Made by a program: the position numbers and the translations under genes
Assembly (NCBI GenBank): GCA_029168955.1
Contig: JAPDOI010000065.1
Span: 1,302,001 to 1,366,000, forward strand
Length of the DNA: 64,000 nt
Reading direction: 5' to 3'
Source of the DNA: Aplectana chamaeleonis
Taxonomy: Eukaryota > Nematoda > Chromadorea > Rhabditida > Cosmocercidae
Part shown: positions 20,179-35,100 of the stretch, in pieces
Numbering within the stretch: position 1 is the first letter of the stretch
Layout: every line of letters starts with the position of its first letter
Notes under the pieces: generated by a model
Seen by the model: only the letters and a program-made list of their open reading frames with translations
Database searches by the model: none
Told to the model about the DNA's origin: nothing

Positions 20179-23100
20179 CTATTTCATTGATGAAAGCACA
20201 CTGCGAGCTACAACTGCTGCACCGCGGTGAACTGGGAAGATAAAGTTTCTCATGCGGGTAACTCCAAGGTATTTGTTGAATATTCGACGATACTCTTTGC
20301 TGGAACGGATGCATATATCTTGTTCCTCAATAGTACATAAAATTTCAATTACTCACCTGACTGTATAGTACACAAAGAAATTCGTAGCGGTGGCGGTGCT
20401 CACGAAAAGCCCCGCAAATAAATTGATGTTGATCCTATCAGTGGTATCAGGCAAATTTTCGTAAATGATACAGACGACCACAGTGGTAAAAAATCCAAGC
20501 ACCACCACCAGACTGATTATTATCAGAGACCGGTAAATGCTCTTCTGCACACTGTCATTATCTAGAAAACAAATACAAGTCTTCTAAAATTGATGCATTC
20601 CCTAACTACAAATAATGTTGGGCAAGACTGCAATACACAATATCGTTTCCTCTATCAGACGAGCACCCCTATTCGAAGTACACTCTAATAGATGTTTACC
20701 AAAAGCAGGTTACTGAGAAGTAGAAGTACACCTTCTTTTTGGAGTAAACCTCCAGTAGTACATTTCACAATATAATAAATGATATAAAGGAAAAATGCAG
20801 ATTTGAAATCAGTGTTACGGCTTAGAAAAGAGCGGTAATGTCAACGAGTAAGAAAGTGATGGCTCATTCGAACTTGAATAGTTGACTTTTCAAGGTTGTT
20901 GATCGCCAAAATTGCTGAGGCACCAGATTAAAAACGCCTCGTTTTTTTTAATCTGGTTGTTCACTTCCTGTACTTCATTCCATTGGCCTACTACCTTGGA
21001 ACTTCAGAGTCGGTCTGAACATCTAACAAAGACAGAAGTATCAGTTTCTATGGTGCTTGATCCTTATCGCCCAGAACATTCCAACGTTGCTTCTTAGACG
21101 CGCAGCTGCCTATCGACTTCTTGGCTGCTCTGCAACTTTAATGGAATGATTCCTCGGACAAACCAGTTGAGGTTATTGCTTCTCGTTTAAGTACACGACT
21201 TTTTCGAACCTCCCCATTTTTCTATGTTGAAGGCAAGTACGGTCAAATTCCGACACTACCGATGCTTGGGTAACATCAATCGGGCTGTCCCAACTGAACA
21301 CCGGCTGAATTTTCCACAAACTTTTAGTGCTCACTTTCGGAGGAAACAGCTTTGAAGTCAGGAGTTACCGTATTCGCAGCGTGATAATCACGGCCAGAAT
21401 GCCGATGTTTACACGCTGATGCCGACGCGCGATCAGAAGGCTGTTGTCAGTTTGAGGAGTGCGTGGGCAATGGCTGAAAACGGGGAATGGGCACACATTT
21501 GTAACACGATGATTCACTTAAATTAGCGGTAGAATTTTTTGACACTTTTCGCACGTTCCGTAGACTACCTGTAGCATGCGCTCTGGAACAAGAACCTCGA
21601 AATCGAAATTCTGCCAAGACCCCGCCTTCGAAGGGAGAGTAGCTAATACGAATTATGACCTGTTGTGTACTCGAGATAACTCCGATATTTGGAAGATACT
21701 TGTCACGAGTACATGCATGTCCTACATCTCACGCCAACCCTCTGCTCTCATAAACAGAGGAACTGCTTGTTAGAGAGACAAATAGTTAGTGTGTCCTGGC
21801 CTTTCCGCTTTTCTTCCCGGGAGCTTTCCCTGAAATCGTTCTCATAACGTACCTAAGGGTATTTCGCCCCTTCCAAACAAGTCAAAGTACAAGTCTCAAC
21901 ATTATGTAAACTAGAGCTAACGAAAGAATTTCACATACCGGCAGTGCGCGTTTCCAACCCTCGCAAGGGCCACTCTTTTTTTCTGAGCTTTTTCTCAACA
22001 AAAAGGGAGAACCGGTTTCTGGGCTGACCAGGGAGGTGTCTAGAGCGTTAAACGCACGTGTGCGAGTGAAATGCATACACTGTTAGCATCTTTTGTTCCT
22101 CCGTAGTGAAGCAGTGCAGTATCTCTTGCCAAGCTTGTTGTTCCAAGAAGTTATGAACGTTTTAGAGCTCAGCGAAAAGGCATCGAGCAATTTCTGTGGC
22201 TTTTTCGAGAACTTTCTTTATCCAGCTCAAAACTTGCATGTGTGGAGTGCTACAAATTTGGGGTGCTACAAACGAATATGGGGTTGGTTATTCGAAACTC
22301 TTAGGTTTAGTGCAAGGTGAGGTGGGTGCCATGCCATTCAAGGGGCGAAACCTATCTCAATATTCTGGGAATCGGAGACTGGACATAAATTCATATTCAT
22401 CATCCCGAATATCCCGTACTGAAAAATGCTGTGCCGAGTCTGAGACTTCCACCTAACTACCGTTGACCAACGGCAAGCAGCAATAATTCATTTAAAATCG
22501 ATAAACGGAATCGTAATAGGCACTCCAACTGACCCCCAGAGCGGAAGTTGTAGCCATATCAGTCGTAGCATTTCGTAAGTCGCAAAACACGTGCTTCAAC
22601 CTCGAAATTTCTATGGATTGGGATCTTTGAACGAATTTATTCTAAAACTCTGAAAAATCTAAAAAGAAATCATAGACTAGAGATCAGCAGTCCAAATAAC
22701 CACTCTTGAGAGATATAAGGACAATTCTAGAAGTTTTCTTCTGAACGCATTTAGAACCACCTGATTGATACATATGAGGACACGCTCCACAAACAACCGG
22801 TACTAATTTTGAAACGAGTTCACATTAAACAAAGTTCGAGAGTATGCTTTCACTCTACCTTTGTTCAGGGGGTGGGTGGTTAATCTGGACTCCAAACTCA
22901 ATAATGAGGTTTGTTTCTACATTCTCGGAAGACTACGACGCGTTTCGAAAGACACATAAGGTACGGAAATCGACCGTCTTGAGCTTGTCACTTTTTGGAA
23001 CCAGCAGCTCGTCACGGGATGTCACAGAGTGTAGTTAGAATTTCTCAAGAGATACTAACAATTGAATTCGTTTTCGCAGGTACGTTGGAAAATGTAGTCA

Positions 23101-26100
23101 CTTTTCTCATAGGTAGTAAGCAGAGGCCTAATGGTCCCCACCTTCTTCGATTTAGTCGCAGCATGGTTGACTTCCTTATTCGTGTTCTCATTCCCTCATG
23201 TGAGAGAACGGATTCGGTGCGACACGGTCATTTCACATTTGGAAGGGAGTTAACAGGAAATAGTATTGGTTCTTAGTTGAGAAAATATCATCCAAACTTG
23301 CGATTATAATTTTCTTCTCTGTGCTCTATATAAATTCGCTTAACTTGAAATGTAATTCGTGAACAACGCTAAATATAATAGCACATGGGATAGGATGCGT
23401 AATATCAGCGATCGCAAAACAGTTGATACCGTAAACTTCAATTTCAGTAAAGCTTTTGATACGATTAATCATAGTTTTTCTCTCGCTAAATTTTAAAAAA
23501 TTGGAGTCAGGGGTTATACCTTCAATGGTTCCACTCTTACCTATCAGAGCGCTAATTTCTGGTGGGATTTAATGGACAGTCATCTAACTCTAGATCCTGA
23601 ATTCTAGATTCTAGACCGCTCATGCCTTCGCCGACGACATTAAAATTTCAATTGCTTATGATTTGGACAGTAGAAATGAAGCAGATAATTAGTTGTCTAG
23701 CGCTGTGGAATTAATGTCTAAATGGTGTGAGGAATGGGGACCGGATCTGAATATTAAAAAATCGCGTAGTATGTCTCTACTGGACCAGTTTGCTCCAATT
23801 TTAGCTGAAAGTGATCTTCGTATATAGCAAGAATTAAAAGTTTGTGATTTGTGAGCACTTGTATCCAAAAAAGCTGACGTGGGAGCCCCATACTGAGCCG
23901 ATTGTAACGAAGATCTTGCGGTCGGCGCGGTCTGAGTCACCCCTGCCGCGACCAAGCATGGTCTCTCTTCCTGCAGTCCCGTGCTGCTCCTTTATTCCTC
24001 ACCATGCTGTGATTCGTTTCGGGGCCTCTGGACTTTAGAAGACTACTATTCTTCCTGTAGTGCAGCTGGCTCGCGAAGAGCATACCAGTGAACAGGTTAG
24101 TGGCCACGACCCGTATTATTGATCGTGATGCAATATTTCGGTGGTGCTCCTCTTCCTTGTAATATTGTCCCTAGTTTATATTCTCTCTTCCGTATTCTCC
24201 AAGGTCTCTACATAAATCCTCTGTCGTATGAAGTAATCTAAATTCGCTTATGTCCTGTCGTGTATGCAAGAGGGTTGTATATTTCGCAATACATATAATG
24301 CAGTCGGGATACGTGTTGATTAGTCCGGGAAAGTTCAAGTTGGTGGCACCAGGTTGTCAATCCGCGGTTGTGGTGTTATCGTGGTTATACAGTAGACAGT
24401 TTGCCGGGGTATTTAGCACAGTCGGTTATAATCCCTGTAGTGAGTCTGTTCATAGGATCTCCCGGGACTGACGTCTGGTGTCGGGCTCGGGGAAAAAAAC
24501 CAGCGATTCACAACACAATTCACGCTCAACAGATATAGTTATATGGCTCAGACTCTACAGAGATTACGTCCTTCCACAAATCTAGTACTTTTCGCCTGTC
24601 TGGAACCCGTTTTCGAAGAAGCTTATTGAAAAAAATTGGAAAAGTCCAGAAAACTTTTCTAGGCTTCTGTACTTCAGTTTTTTCGGACCCTGACTACTCC
24701 TATAGCTTACCATCACAAGGTGCGGCTGAAAGAGCTGGGTCTAAAAAGCCTTATGAGCAAGAAGGTGCGAGCTGATCTGATCATGGCTTCCAAGCTGATT
24801 CGCGGTGAGGTACGCACTACTTTTTTGAAGTACTGGTTATTTTGACCGATTCGCTTACGTAAGCCTAGTCTCAATGTTTTTACTTCAATGAATGGTAATG
24901 TTTGGTCTAATTCAGTATACAACTCGTCTTTCCGCCGTACTGCACGTTGGTTCAACAAGCTTCCTTCTTCTTCTCAGCCATGAACAGAGCATCGCATCAA
25001 AGGCGTAGGAAGCTAGCCACTTCACACGGCTTGCACCATAGATCTCGAGCAGATAACATTGTAGGTCTGGCCGGACATGAAAATAGATGCAATGAATCAT
25101 GTCCAGCACATTCACAATCAGGGCATCTATCATGGACTGACTGATCAATCCGATGAGCGTAGGCCTTTAGATATGTGGAGTGGCCGCATCGCAGACCAGC
25201 GAGGATTGTTCGGGTGCGTCTCGGTAGATCGGCTTCGCTGTCGTCGACTCGTGGGGGCACGCCGCCATAAATTGGGTTGGGCTGAGCATCAGACAGGTAC
25301 TCTGCCACAAAGGGCGTATGCTCCGCCATCTGGAGTCTTCTACGGGAGAGCTCGGATGTAGCCCAGCGTTGTTTATCGACATCAGACAGGGAAGCATTGA
25401 GCGGCGTGCGTATGTTTCTTGGTTGGGGCCCGGACGACAGAAGATGGTAGTTTGGATGGGTCGGGCTCTTGACAATACTTATGAGAAACTGGATCCAAGA
25501 TGTTCAACCTACGCGTGGTGGATCTGTGGAGTCGACATATGGAGGCTCATCAAACGAACATCAATCACTCCATGTGGAGTTTTTTCGTATTGGGAGTGTA
25601 GATGGCTGGCAGCTGCACTCCTCTATTTTCTACTTCTACGAGCTGGCATTGAGAGTAATCCGGGACCGCGCAGCAAGACACCACGATATCCCTGCTGTCA
25701 CTTCGGACTATCTGCTCAACATGCAAGCATTCAATGTGGCGGTTGCTTTGGCTGGGTACACCTCAAATGTTCGGGATTGTCCAGCTATGATGACTACACT
25801 CATGCTTACTGTTCTATGTCTTGCTCTGTAAATCCTCCTAGGGTTCCTCAACATGGTCTTAGCATTTATCAACTAAATATCAATGGCCTACGTGCCAAAC
25901 TTGCTGAACTCATAGTGTATGTAGATCGCACTCAACCTGATGTCATTCTCCTGCAGGAGACCAAGCTTAGCATTTCTTCCTCCTCCCTCCCCCGTCTCCC
26001 CGGTTATCTATCCTATCATGCTCCACGTACTTCCCATGGCGGTGGTGTTTCAACTTTTGTGAAATCATCTATCCCTTCTCACATTATTGCTCTTCCCGAT

Positions 26101-29100
26101 GATGATGTTGTTGAATGTCTTGGAGTTCATATTGTATTACAACAAGCTTCCATTATCGATTTCTCAGCTCTCAACTTCTTCCATAGACTTTAAAAGAGAA
26201 CTGTCGAAGATTTACATGAGTATCATTGGAATTGAAGATTCATTTCGATACATGCCCCTGTAGATAGTAAGGTGCGTCCGAATGAGAATGGCGGCCCATG
26301 CGACCGGCGTGCTTGGCAGGCGGCCGTCGCGTTCGCCGCTCTCGGACGAGCATGCGTAAAGTCCCCATCGCCATCGACTACGAACGGGGCCGGCACCGGC
26401 TGGCAGCAAGCTCTGCGCCGATCAATCAGCTCTGCAGACGGTGGGAGAGGGGACGGCCGTCGTTGAAATCCAACACTCGTCTGAGGGCGGCACATGCGAC
26501 GGCCGCCTGCCAATCACGCCGGCCGCGTGGACAGCCATTCTCACTTGAGCACACTTTAACTAGAGTTAGCTGAATTATCTTGTTATTGGAGTACAAGAAA
26601 ATACTTCCTAATCAAATTTCATGGTGTCAATCGATTGGAATCTGCCATTAAGCGGACCTGACGTATTACGCGAAACGGTTCCTTTCTGTCACACCAAATA
26701 GTTCTCATGCGCACATCGACTTATTTCAAGGACTCAATTTCTGGCGGGTCTGGGATTTGATTTTTAGGGCTAGGGAATACCTAATATCCAAATGTCTTGT
26801 TCCAGATCCTTCACGCATGCCCTTGAGCTCTTCGGAGGACTACGCAACGATCTATTCGGCAAAAATGGGTACCCCTCTGGTGATCTGGTTACTATAGCTC
26901 CAGCCGCTAAGAAGTAGAGAAGTTTGGTTTTGTCCTGGCCCGTGATCATTTAGAATTTTGTATAGTAGTTAATTAAACCTATGAAAGAAATTTATCTAAA
27001 GATTTCCTTCCGGATCTTAGTGAGACAGTTCGGGGGACGCCTGCATACAAAATTTGAGCCCAATCGGTCTAAAAATAAGTAACAAAGTTAGACAAGCGGT
27101 TGCTTAGTAAAAATTCGTGTGGTGCACATAACGGTTAATTAACGTGGGACGTGTATCACGTTGGTCGATTTACGTTCGCTGCTCTCCCTTTTTGTTAGTA
27201 GTAGCCACTGCCAATGATCGCAGGCCATCAGTTGGGCAGGCAGGTAAGCTGGGACGAGGGTACGCTGGCAAGCTTTTGAGAAATCAACTTGTAAGTGGGT
27301 ACGCCTTCGGGTGACGTGACCAGGACGTCGTGTAGAGTATTCTGAGCTTTAGACGACGTCATCACGCCGTCGTGTGAAGAAGGTAGGGATCCAGAAGGCG
27401 TCCGCAGCACGTCGTGTAAATTAGGTTGGTCTTCAGAGAACGTCATCAGGACGTCGTGGAAAGTGCACAGTGCATCTTATGCCGTCATCAGGACGTCATG
27501 GAAAGCGCATAAGACATTTGATTACGCCATTATATCGTCGTGGAGAGTGCATAGGGCATCTGATGACATCATCAGGACGTCTTGTAAAGTGAATAGGCAG
27601 CTCGTAATTAGGCGTCATTCATAGTCCTCACCTCAAGCGCGGCACGCGCGGTAAGGACTTCCATAGTACACCAGAGCCGCCATGGCGGCGCAGCCCAAAC
27701 AGCCGTGGCGGCTTTACCGTTTCAATCAATACTTGCTTCTCGATTTGAGTCCACTCTAACACAAACAATTCTGGGACTATCCTGCGCTACCGCGTACGCA
27801 GATATAAACCAGAAATTTCTGTGCATTTCACAGTAAAAGCCCGACTTTCAACCGCACCGTCATGGCGGTGCCGCCGTAGATTTCATAGTGGCTTCCCGCT
27901 CGTCCCGCGCGTGCCGCGCGGTAAAATGTTTCATAGTCCACCGCTCGTCCCGCGCGTCACGCGCGTGCCGCGCTTGCGCTGAGGTCTATGAATGACGCCT
28001 TACACTCGTTTGGTACGTACTAAATTGCTACACTTATCAGAGGAGTCAAAAAACGAACGAGTCGATCTCGCTGTTATTGATCAACCAAGTTAAAAGTAGT
28101 TGCATTGATGAGCTATTGTTTGTCAGTAGGAGCGCTAACTTCCACGCCTCACTTTTGACGGTTCCACCGGCGTGTGCGGACTGGTACAGAACGTACAAGT
28201 CTACTGCCGTTGTCATTTCAACAATTTTTGGGAGTGTAAGCTGCTGTGGAAAAGTATCGTAAAATATTGCAAGTGGTAAGCTCATAATTCCAAGCGCACC
28301 TTGTTTTTAGTTCAGCTGCATTATGTTGTTCGAATGGACTATCACAGACCATGCAGGATTGCGATCCAGATCACGAGCGAATACACATCTAGGTTTCCTG
28401 CAGTATCATTTTTGCCTGCTGCAACGCATTGAGGAATTACGGTACCATGGTGCGGAATTTGAAAATATCGCGCTGACACGAGGAACACTGATCCGAAGAC
28501 ATTAATACACAGAGTTTGCCTTACGAAAATCGCCAATCTGTAGGTTCTCAGCCGATTTGAAAAGAAAGAATCGGGAATGGGCTGCCTAATGCGTATTCCG
28601 ACAAGCTAGGCGCACGTCCCTTGTGGCTCCAGCTAGTGCATGGAACTTGGGGGGTCTGAAGCATTCAGACCCCCCAAGTTCTATGCACTAGCTGGAGCCA
28701 CTAGTCTTTCATCGAACTGGCACTGCGGTGCCGTTCACTCCAACAGCACAAGCTACTAATTGGTAGTTCCAAGCCTAGTGGAGCCTGTGCAAGTGTCAAC
28801 GGAGACCGTAGGTGTTGACCATCCTATGATCAGAAGGCTTTGGCAAACACTATCTGGGAACAGATTCAGGATGAGATCAGGGTTATTCGCGTCATGGTTA
28901 TTCACGAAAAATTTTACTCTCAAATTACTATAGAATACGGAAGGTCTGGCGCCTTCATAACAGCCGTGTCTTGTGAGACCGCTTAACCGTTGTTTTGGAT
29001 ATACTAGGGTCACCTTTGCTTCAGTTGACTTTTGAGCAAGGAAGAGTTCAGTGCTGATAATTAGTGTTACCCACCAATACAACCAAAGTGTATGGCTAAC

Positions 29101-32100
29101 TTTTTAGTACTACGTTCTTTTGAATATTGGTCGTCCTCCCAATCACGAGTTCTTGGTCGTCCGCACCGACTGAGCTTTCTGGGAACATATGGCAGTTGGG
29201 TGACTTTAAATAATCTTGTTGGCAATCGTTTTCAATCATTCCGGGCTCACTTTATGTCGTTCTTGCGGCATTAGAACCTCGGATCATTTTTCGCGTATTA
29301 TTTTCTGCAAAAAATCAAATACAATTATCAAAAACCTCTCCAGCCGCTTCGCGGCTGGAGCGATATCATTTTAGTTGCTGCCTTAAAAGCATCGTACACG
29401 ATGAAAACCGTTTTCCAGTTTTTGCGTTTAATCGGACTAGTGGGTCTACACAAGGTCATTCACAAACTTTGGAGTTCTGAATTGCCTCCGAATGAAGTTT
29501 TCGCCACCTCAAAACGGCTTCCTGGGTTCAGAGGCCGGCCTTTGGGTCGATCCTCCGTTACAATTAAAAAAGGAAAACAACCAGTTATCAAAAGAATTCA
29601 TCATGTTTAACACCTTGATTACATTGAACAGTTCACTCCTCCGAACCGGTCAATTCTTCTAATGTCAGAAATGAAACGTCCTAAAAGCGATCCTGTTTTG
29701 GTAGAGAAAAGCGGTTTCCGGGCATTCTTCGCTGCTCTTTCTGGCACGAATGTCTCAGTAGGTCTCTGACCTCCCATATTCAACGGAAAACTCGACAACC
29801 ATATTTCATCGTGGACGATGCCTTTAAAGGCAGTTTTAATGATGAAAAAGTGTACTCTGGTTTTTAATGTTTTTGAGCAGTTAAGTCCATTAAGAAAAGA
29901 ATACTAAAGAAAAGTTCGCATATAATGCTCGAGGACAGGGTAGAAACTGTTCGAAAAATCCCTGAAAAACTCAATTTTGTTAGTTTGATGTGTATCTGGA
30001 GGCTTCAGGCAGAGCGTCAAACCTGGTGTCGGAAATATTATGCGCTAAAAAATTCTCAGGTAAGTGAATTTGTTTTTTATTTTTGTACCAAAAACTCATC
30101 AAATATAGATGGGCCAATGCACATGCCGGGATGTTAGAACCTCTCTCGTAAAAAATCGTAAAAGCTCGCTGGCTGCTTCTGTGGTGAAGCTAACGCAGGA
30201 CAACTGTTATAGGACATGGGCGGATGACCCAATAGGTTGGCTGGTCCACGAGATTTTTACCCACTTCCCTGCCGCTTTCCGTTGTACTTTCGTTCTTATT
30301 CTTCTCGGAGGCTTAGAGCTTACGTTTTGCCAGAGAACGAACAACTTTTCCGTCGTGAACACTGCCTTCATATGACTCCATATGAGCTTCTATTACATTC
30401 ATCGAGGGACGCTTCATTTTAATAGAGGTTACTCCTTATCGGGGCATCTCCACCATCACTGGTAATCACTGCTTATGATCTCAGCGAAAGCAGCGGAGTG
30501 CACATCAGCCTTTCAGGCCTGCCATGGTATTCACTAATTCGCTGTGGTTGGGTATCTAGTTTAAAATTGTATGAAGTGCTACGAGTATGTGGTTCTTCAG
30601 CTTTGTTCAACGTAGTACAATTGTCTTCGGTATAGAAGTGAATGGAGTGCAGCGCACCCTGAGCAGAATTTAAACTTGTAATCCAATCAGGTAATGCTGA
30701 GAAGATAGTGACTCACTCAATGGAGCTTTTCTCATGCGATAAAAGAAGTAAGCGTAGCATAAGACAAGCATTATATTTATAACCGCTATCGATTTAATGA
30801 ACATCTGGTACGCCAGGCCTTGCATCGGGACTGTGATATAGCATACCACCATTCTGTAATGAAAATCTGTTCGAGCAATTCCTATAAATTTCAATACCTG
30901 CAGAAGTTATGTGACGTACTCGTTTGATAACCGATTGAGGAATACCCAAACGTCCATGATTAGTCCGTAAGCAATCGCTGGCACAATTTGAGCTGCCATG
31001 TAAATTTTTTTACGGCAGAATTTTTTGCTGAACAGAGAATATGTCCCTAACTAATTGTTCTAGCCCATATCCATGACACGTGTAAGCTAGAGCAGATGAC
31101 GAAAGATGGTCGATGAAGAAGAAAAGAATATCACGATTACAAAAACTGTAGGACCCCTTTGGAAGTCGGATCCGCATAATGGGCTACCCGGTACAACATG
31201 TCTCGCCCCTTCACAAGACAACATTTCTACACCCTCATGTAGTCCCTCAGCATTTACATAGAAATTTAACCGTAATGCTTCGAAAGTTACGTAACAATTT
31301 TCATTTTGATGCTGTATGCAAGGTCCTGCAGCCAACAATGCAAAGTATTGGAAGAAACTCACTAGCTGGTTGATAGAGATAACACCCTGTCCACAGCCAC
31401 GTTCAGTAAAAACATTGCTGAGATAAGCACTCCGAAAATTGGAACAAGTTGGATATAGACACAAGTATCTTCCTGCATCATATGGGTTTTCAAGCTGAAA
31501 TGAAGTGAAAGAAAAATTTTTGGGGTTCAGTTTAGTGCAGACCTACGATGCGCATTCGCCCTTCGCTTTACTCAACAATAAGATGATCGTGTCGGGACCT
31601 CTTAGATCCAGCACAATGCCTCGTTGTTTTGACACGATGTTGCTTGCATTTGTGTGTCGCAGAAGTGGTTAGCTGCATGCACATAGCTGCATGCCGAGAA
31701 TACGTCCCGATAAAAGAAGAATATGGGTAGCTCCCTAAAGGGAGACATTGCATGCAATGGGATGATGCGTGTGTCAGAGCATTTGATCAGCTGCATGAGC
31801 TGCAATCTCATGAGCTCGTTAGTCGCCCAGTACCATGGGCAACGAATCGTGGAGAGCAAGATACAATACCCGCGCTAAGTTTTCTAAAAACGGGGAACAT
31901 TTGCCAAACTTGGCAATAAAGCGTCCGATGCATGCATACTGCCTTTATTCGGGAGTGCACAAGCCCCCCTTTTCGCCCGCACACGCTGCTACAGTAATGG
32001 AATACGTCAGCGCGGTCTGTGGTGAGCCCGTTCTCTCTCACCCCATGTGGCAGGCATCGACTTTCGCATGACCACCGTTCATTCGTCCGCATGACCTGCG

Positions 32101-35100
32101 ATCATGCTCAGATTGTGAGTTCTTGAGGTTTTTTTGCCGTCTTGTGTTGTTGCGGTGATAATTTGAATGTCATCGTTATGGGATGCGGGTAAATGACCCA
32201 TGGATTTGAAACAGTAGACAAATGTTCAAGAAGAAAGTTTTTTTGGTAAAAAAAAGAGAACAGATGTTTTCTCAATTTCTTTTCAGCGCGAAGGATTCTG
32301 CAAAGCGTCATGTATACCCTAGCCTTGAGCCAATACGATGACATTTGAATTATCACCGAAACAACTGAGAACGGCAGAGAAAAAAATTTAAAAAACTCAC
32401 CGCCTCTGAGTATGATCGCCGGTCATACGGACGACTGTACGGTGGTCATGCGAAAGTCGATGCCTGTCGCATGGGGTGGAAGAGAACGCGCTCATCACAG
32501 ACCGCGCTGCCGTGGTTCATTACTGTAGCAGCGTGAGCGAGTGAAAAGGGGGCTTGTGCACTCCCGAAAAAGGCGGTATAACTTTTTTGAACGAAGACGT
32601 TTTTAGATTATGATCTGATTCACAGCCTAAAATCCTACATGATAATATACATAGTGAACCGAAGTTCCCTAAAGTCGCTTTGTTTTCCAGTAAAATTGTT
32701 TTTGCAGTCGTTTCACAAAAGCGTCGCCCGCGGCAAGGTGAGGCAAAACTTTGAATAGTTGTACAGTTAATAGAAGAGCAATTTTTATGTTTTCTTAGTT
32801 AATTAGATGAAGTTGTGGTAATCTCGAGATCTGCGCAGATGGAATCTTCGAAATCCTCCATTTATCGGTCTGGGCCTTTCGCAACAAAAGTCGTTTTTTA
32901 AAAACGTCGCCCGCGGCAAAGTGCGGCGAAACTTTGAGTAGTGATTGTACACGTAATAAAATAGCAATCTCCGCGTTTTCTTTATGTTGTAGATGCAGAT
33001 GAGACATTCTTGAGATGCGTGCAGGTAGAATTCCGGAAATCCTTTATTGAACACGCTCGGGAGCCTCCTGAAAAGTCGGACTTTTGTTGCGAAAGCCCCA
33101 GACCGATAAATGAAGGATTTCGAGAACTCAATCTGCACAGATCTCGAGATAGCCTCACTTCCATCTAATTCACGAAGAAAACATAGAGATTGTTCTCCTA
33201 TGAATTGTACAATTACTACTCGGAAATTCGCCGCACTTGTTCGCGCGCAACGTTTTCGTGGAACGACAGCGAAAACTATTTTACTCGAACACAAAGCGAT
33301 TTTAGCGAACATTGGTCCACAATGTACATTATTATGTAGGAATTGGAGATGTTATTATGCCAGCTTTTTCAGAATCCAAAGACCTCTTCGTTAAAAAAAG
33401 GTAGAGTTCACGCAATCATTTTAGTCGCATGAATAGACGGGGCTGCGACGGTAGATCACCCCGCGCGAATCGAAATTCCATTCTCCAGTGAGGCCGCCAA
33501 CCCCGCACGGCCAGCCGCCTGGTCTGTGCGTCAGACTAAAATGAAAACTGAAACCATACATGCATCGGACGCTTTTTTGCCAAGTTTGGTAAATGCTCCC
33601 CGTTTTTACAAAACTTAGTGCGGGTATTGTAGGTGCATATTGTGCCGGGCGCAATTTGTGCCAACGCTACGGTAAAATCCGAGCTCTGAAAAAATCCAAA
33701 CCAGCGACTCCGGGGTGAGTGATGTAGTGCATTAAGGCACACGCATCACAATAGCGAACAAGGATGAAGAGAAGACTGGCAGAGCAACGAAAGTCAAAGA
33801 TGCGGTTTGAATTTATCCATTCATCCAGCCGTTAATAAGTTCGATAATCATAGAAAGTGGTGTTGCCCATGGTCGAGAATCAAGGGAATCGAGCCCGTGG
33901 TTGTCGCTTACATCTCTCTCATTTGGAGTCATTAAGATCTCGCACCTGGCACGAGTTATACAGGAGAGATCTCACTCACTCACTCACTCTTCCCGTTAGC
34001 TGGCGTCTGGTGGAGCGGGATACCCTCTCAACCAATACACTGCTGTAGGTGCCATAGGAGCTCGTGCGGCCTTATCGATACGCTTCCAATCAAAACGGTT
34101 TGCAGCAACAAGTTTAGCGTTAAGGACACTGCACCGTTGAGTCTCCAGATCCTCCTCCATGTGTTTGAGTCATGTCTTCTTCGGGACCATTTGTTGAATT
34201 CTCCACGATTTTGAACGCTAACGCCACAGCATACTGTACGGGAGACGGGACGGGTCCATCCTACATACCTGTCCGAACCATCGCAGTCTTCTTGTCTGCA
34301 GCTGTTCTCCGACCGTCGGTTGATTCATGCAGTTCTTCCGTATATCGTCATTCATCGCGAGACATGGTCGCGAATCGTAATTCCAAGAATCTGGCGCAAA
34401 CATCGCATCTGGAAGACTCTAGCTTGACAAGGTCTGACTTTAGCAGAGTCCAGAAGGGGTCTCATACACAGGGGGTACAGAAGGGGTCTCATACACAATA
34501 ACATCAAAATCACAAAATTCATGTCGAAGGATGAACTGTGTCTCTTAAGGCAGGATCCGGGCACAACTTTGATGTCGACGCTTCCCGTTGAACAGGCGCG
34601 TATGATATATTGAAATCCGACACAGCGATAGCGGAAAAACTTCACAAATTTAAATTCAAAACCGGTTCACTCATCCCAAAAGTTGTCTATTTTCGTTCTT
34701 TAATAATAATGCGCCTGTCCAAATTTGTTATGCTTTTTTGGAAGATATCCAGTTGCCCCTGCAGCGGCCCTACCTTGCAAACGTACACCGAGGGACACCC
34801 CAACATCTAGGCCGGGTCATACTTCCCAAAACCAGCGACGGCGACAGTGCACATCAGGCATATCGATTTTTGGTCGATATGGATGGTTAACATTGCGCCT
34901 CGTCGCTGGAAGTGTGATCCCGGCCTTGGGTGTCTGAGTTTTCGATCATGCTGCCGAGATGTCGTACGTTCGTGCCGTGGCAGTGTGGAGGAAACAACAT
35001 CACCTTCGTGCAAACCGACATCACTCCCTCCACCGAGAGGGTTTTCGTCATGGGAGAGTCGCTGGCTGGCCCCAGCTCTCCTGAAGATTCTACTACAAAG

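Larger units (their letters stand above)
31859..33632. mobile_element. composite element with 85-bp outer TIRs
   Basis: Outer inverted repeats at 31859-31945 and about 33545-33632 share ACAATACCCGC, CTAAGTTTT, AAAACGGGGA, TTTGCCAAACTTGGCAA and GCGTCCGATGCATG. Two further inverted-repeat elements lie between them: 31945-32583, and 32655-33315. No transposase was found, so this is a non-autonomous or nested structure. Confidence 0.65.

Noticed and set aside
28077..28505. Additional receptor exons or a separate receptor gene at 28 kb
   Set aside because: No srsx motif is present, and the phase from TM5 (30717) to TM6 (20561) already matches without them.
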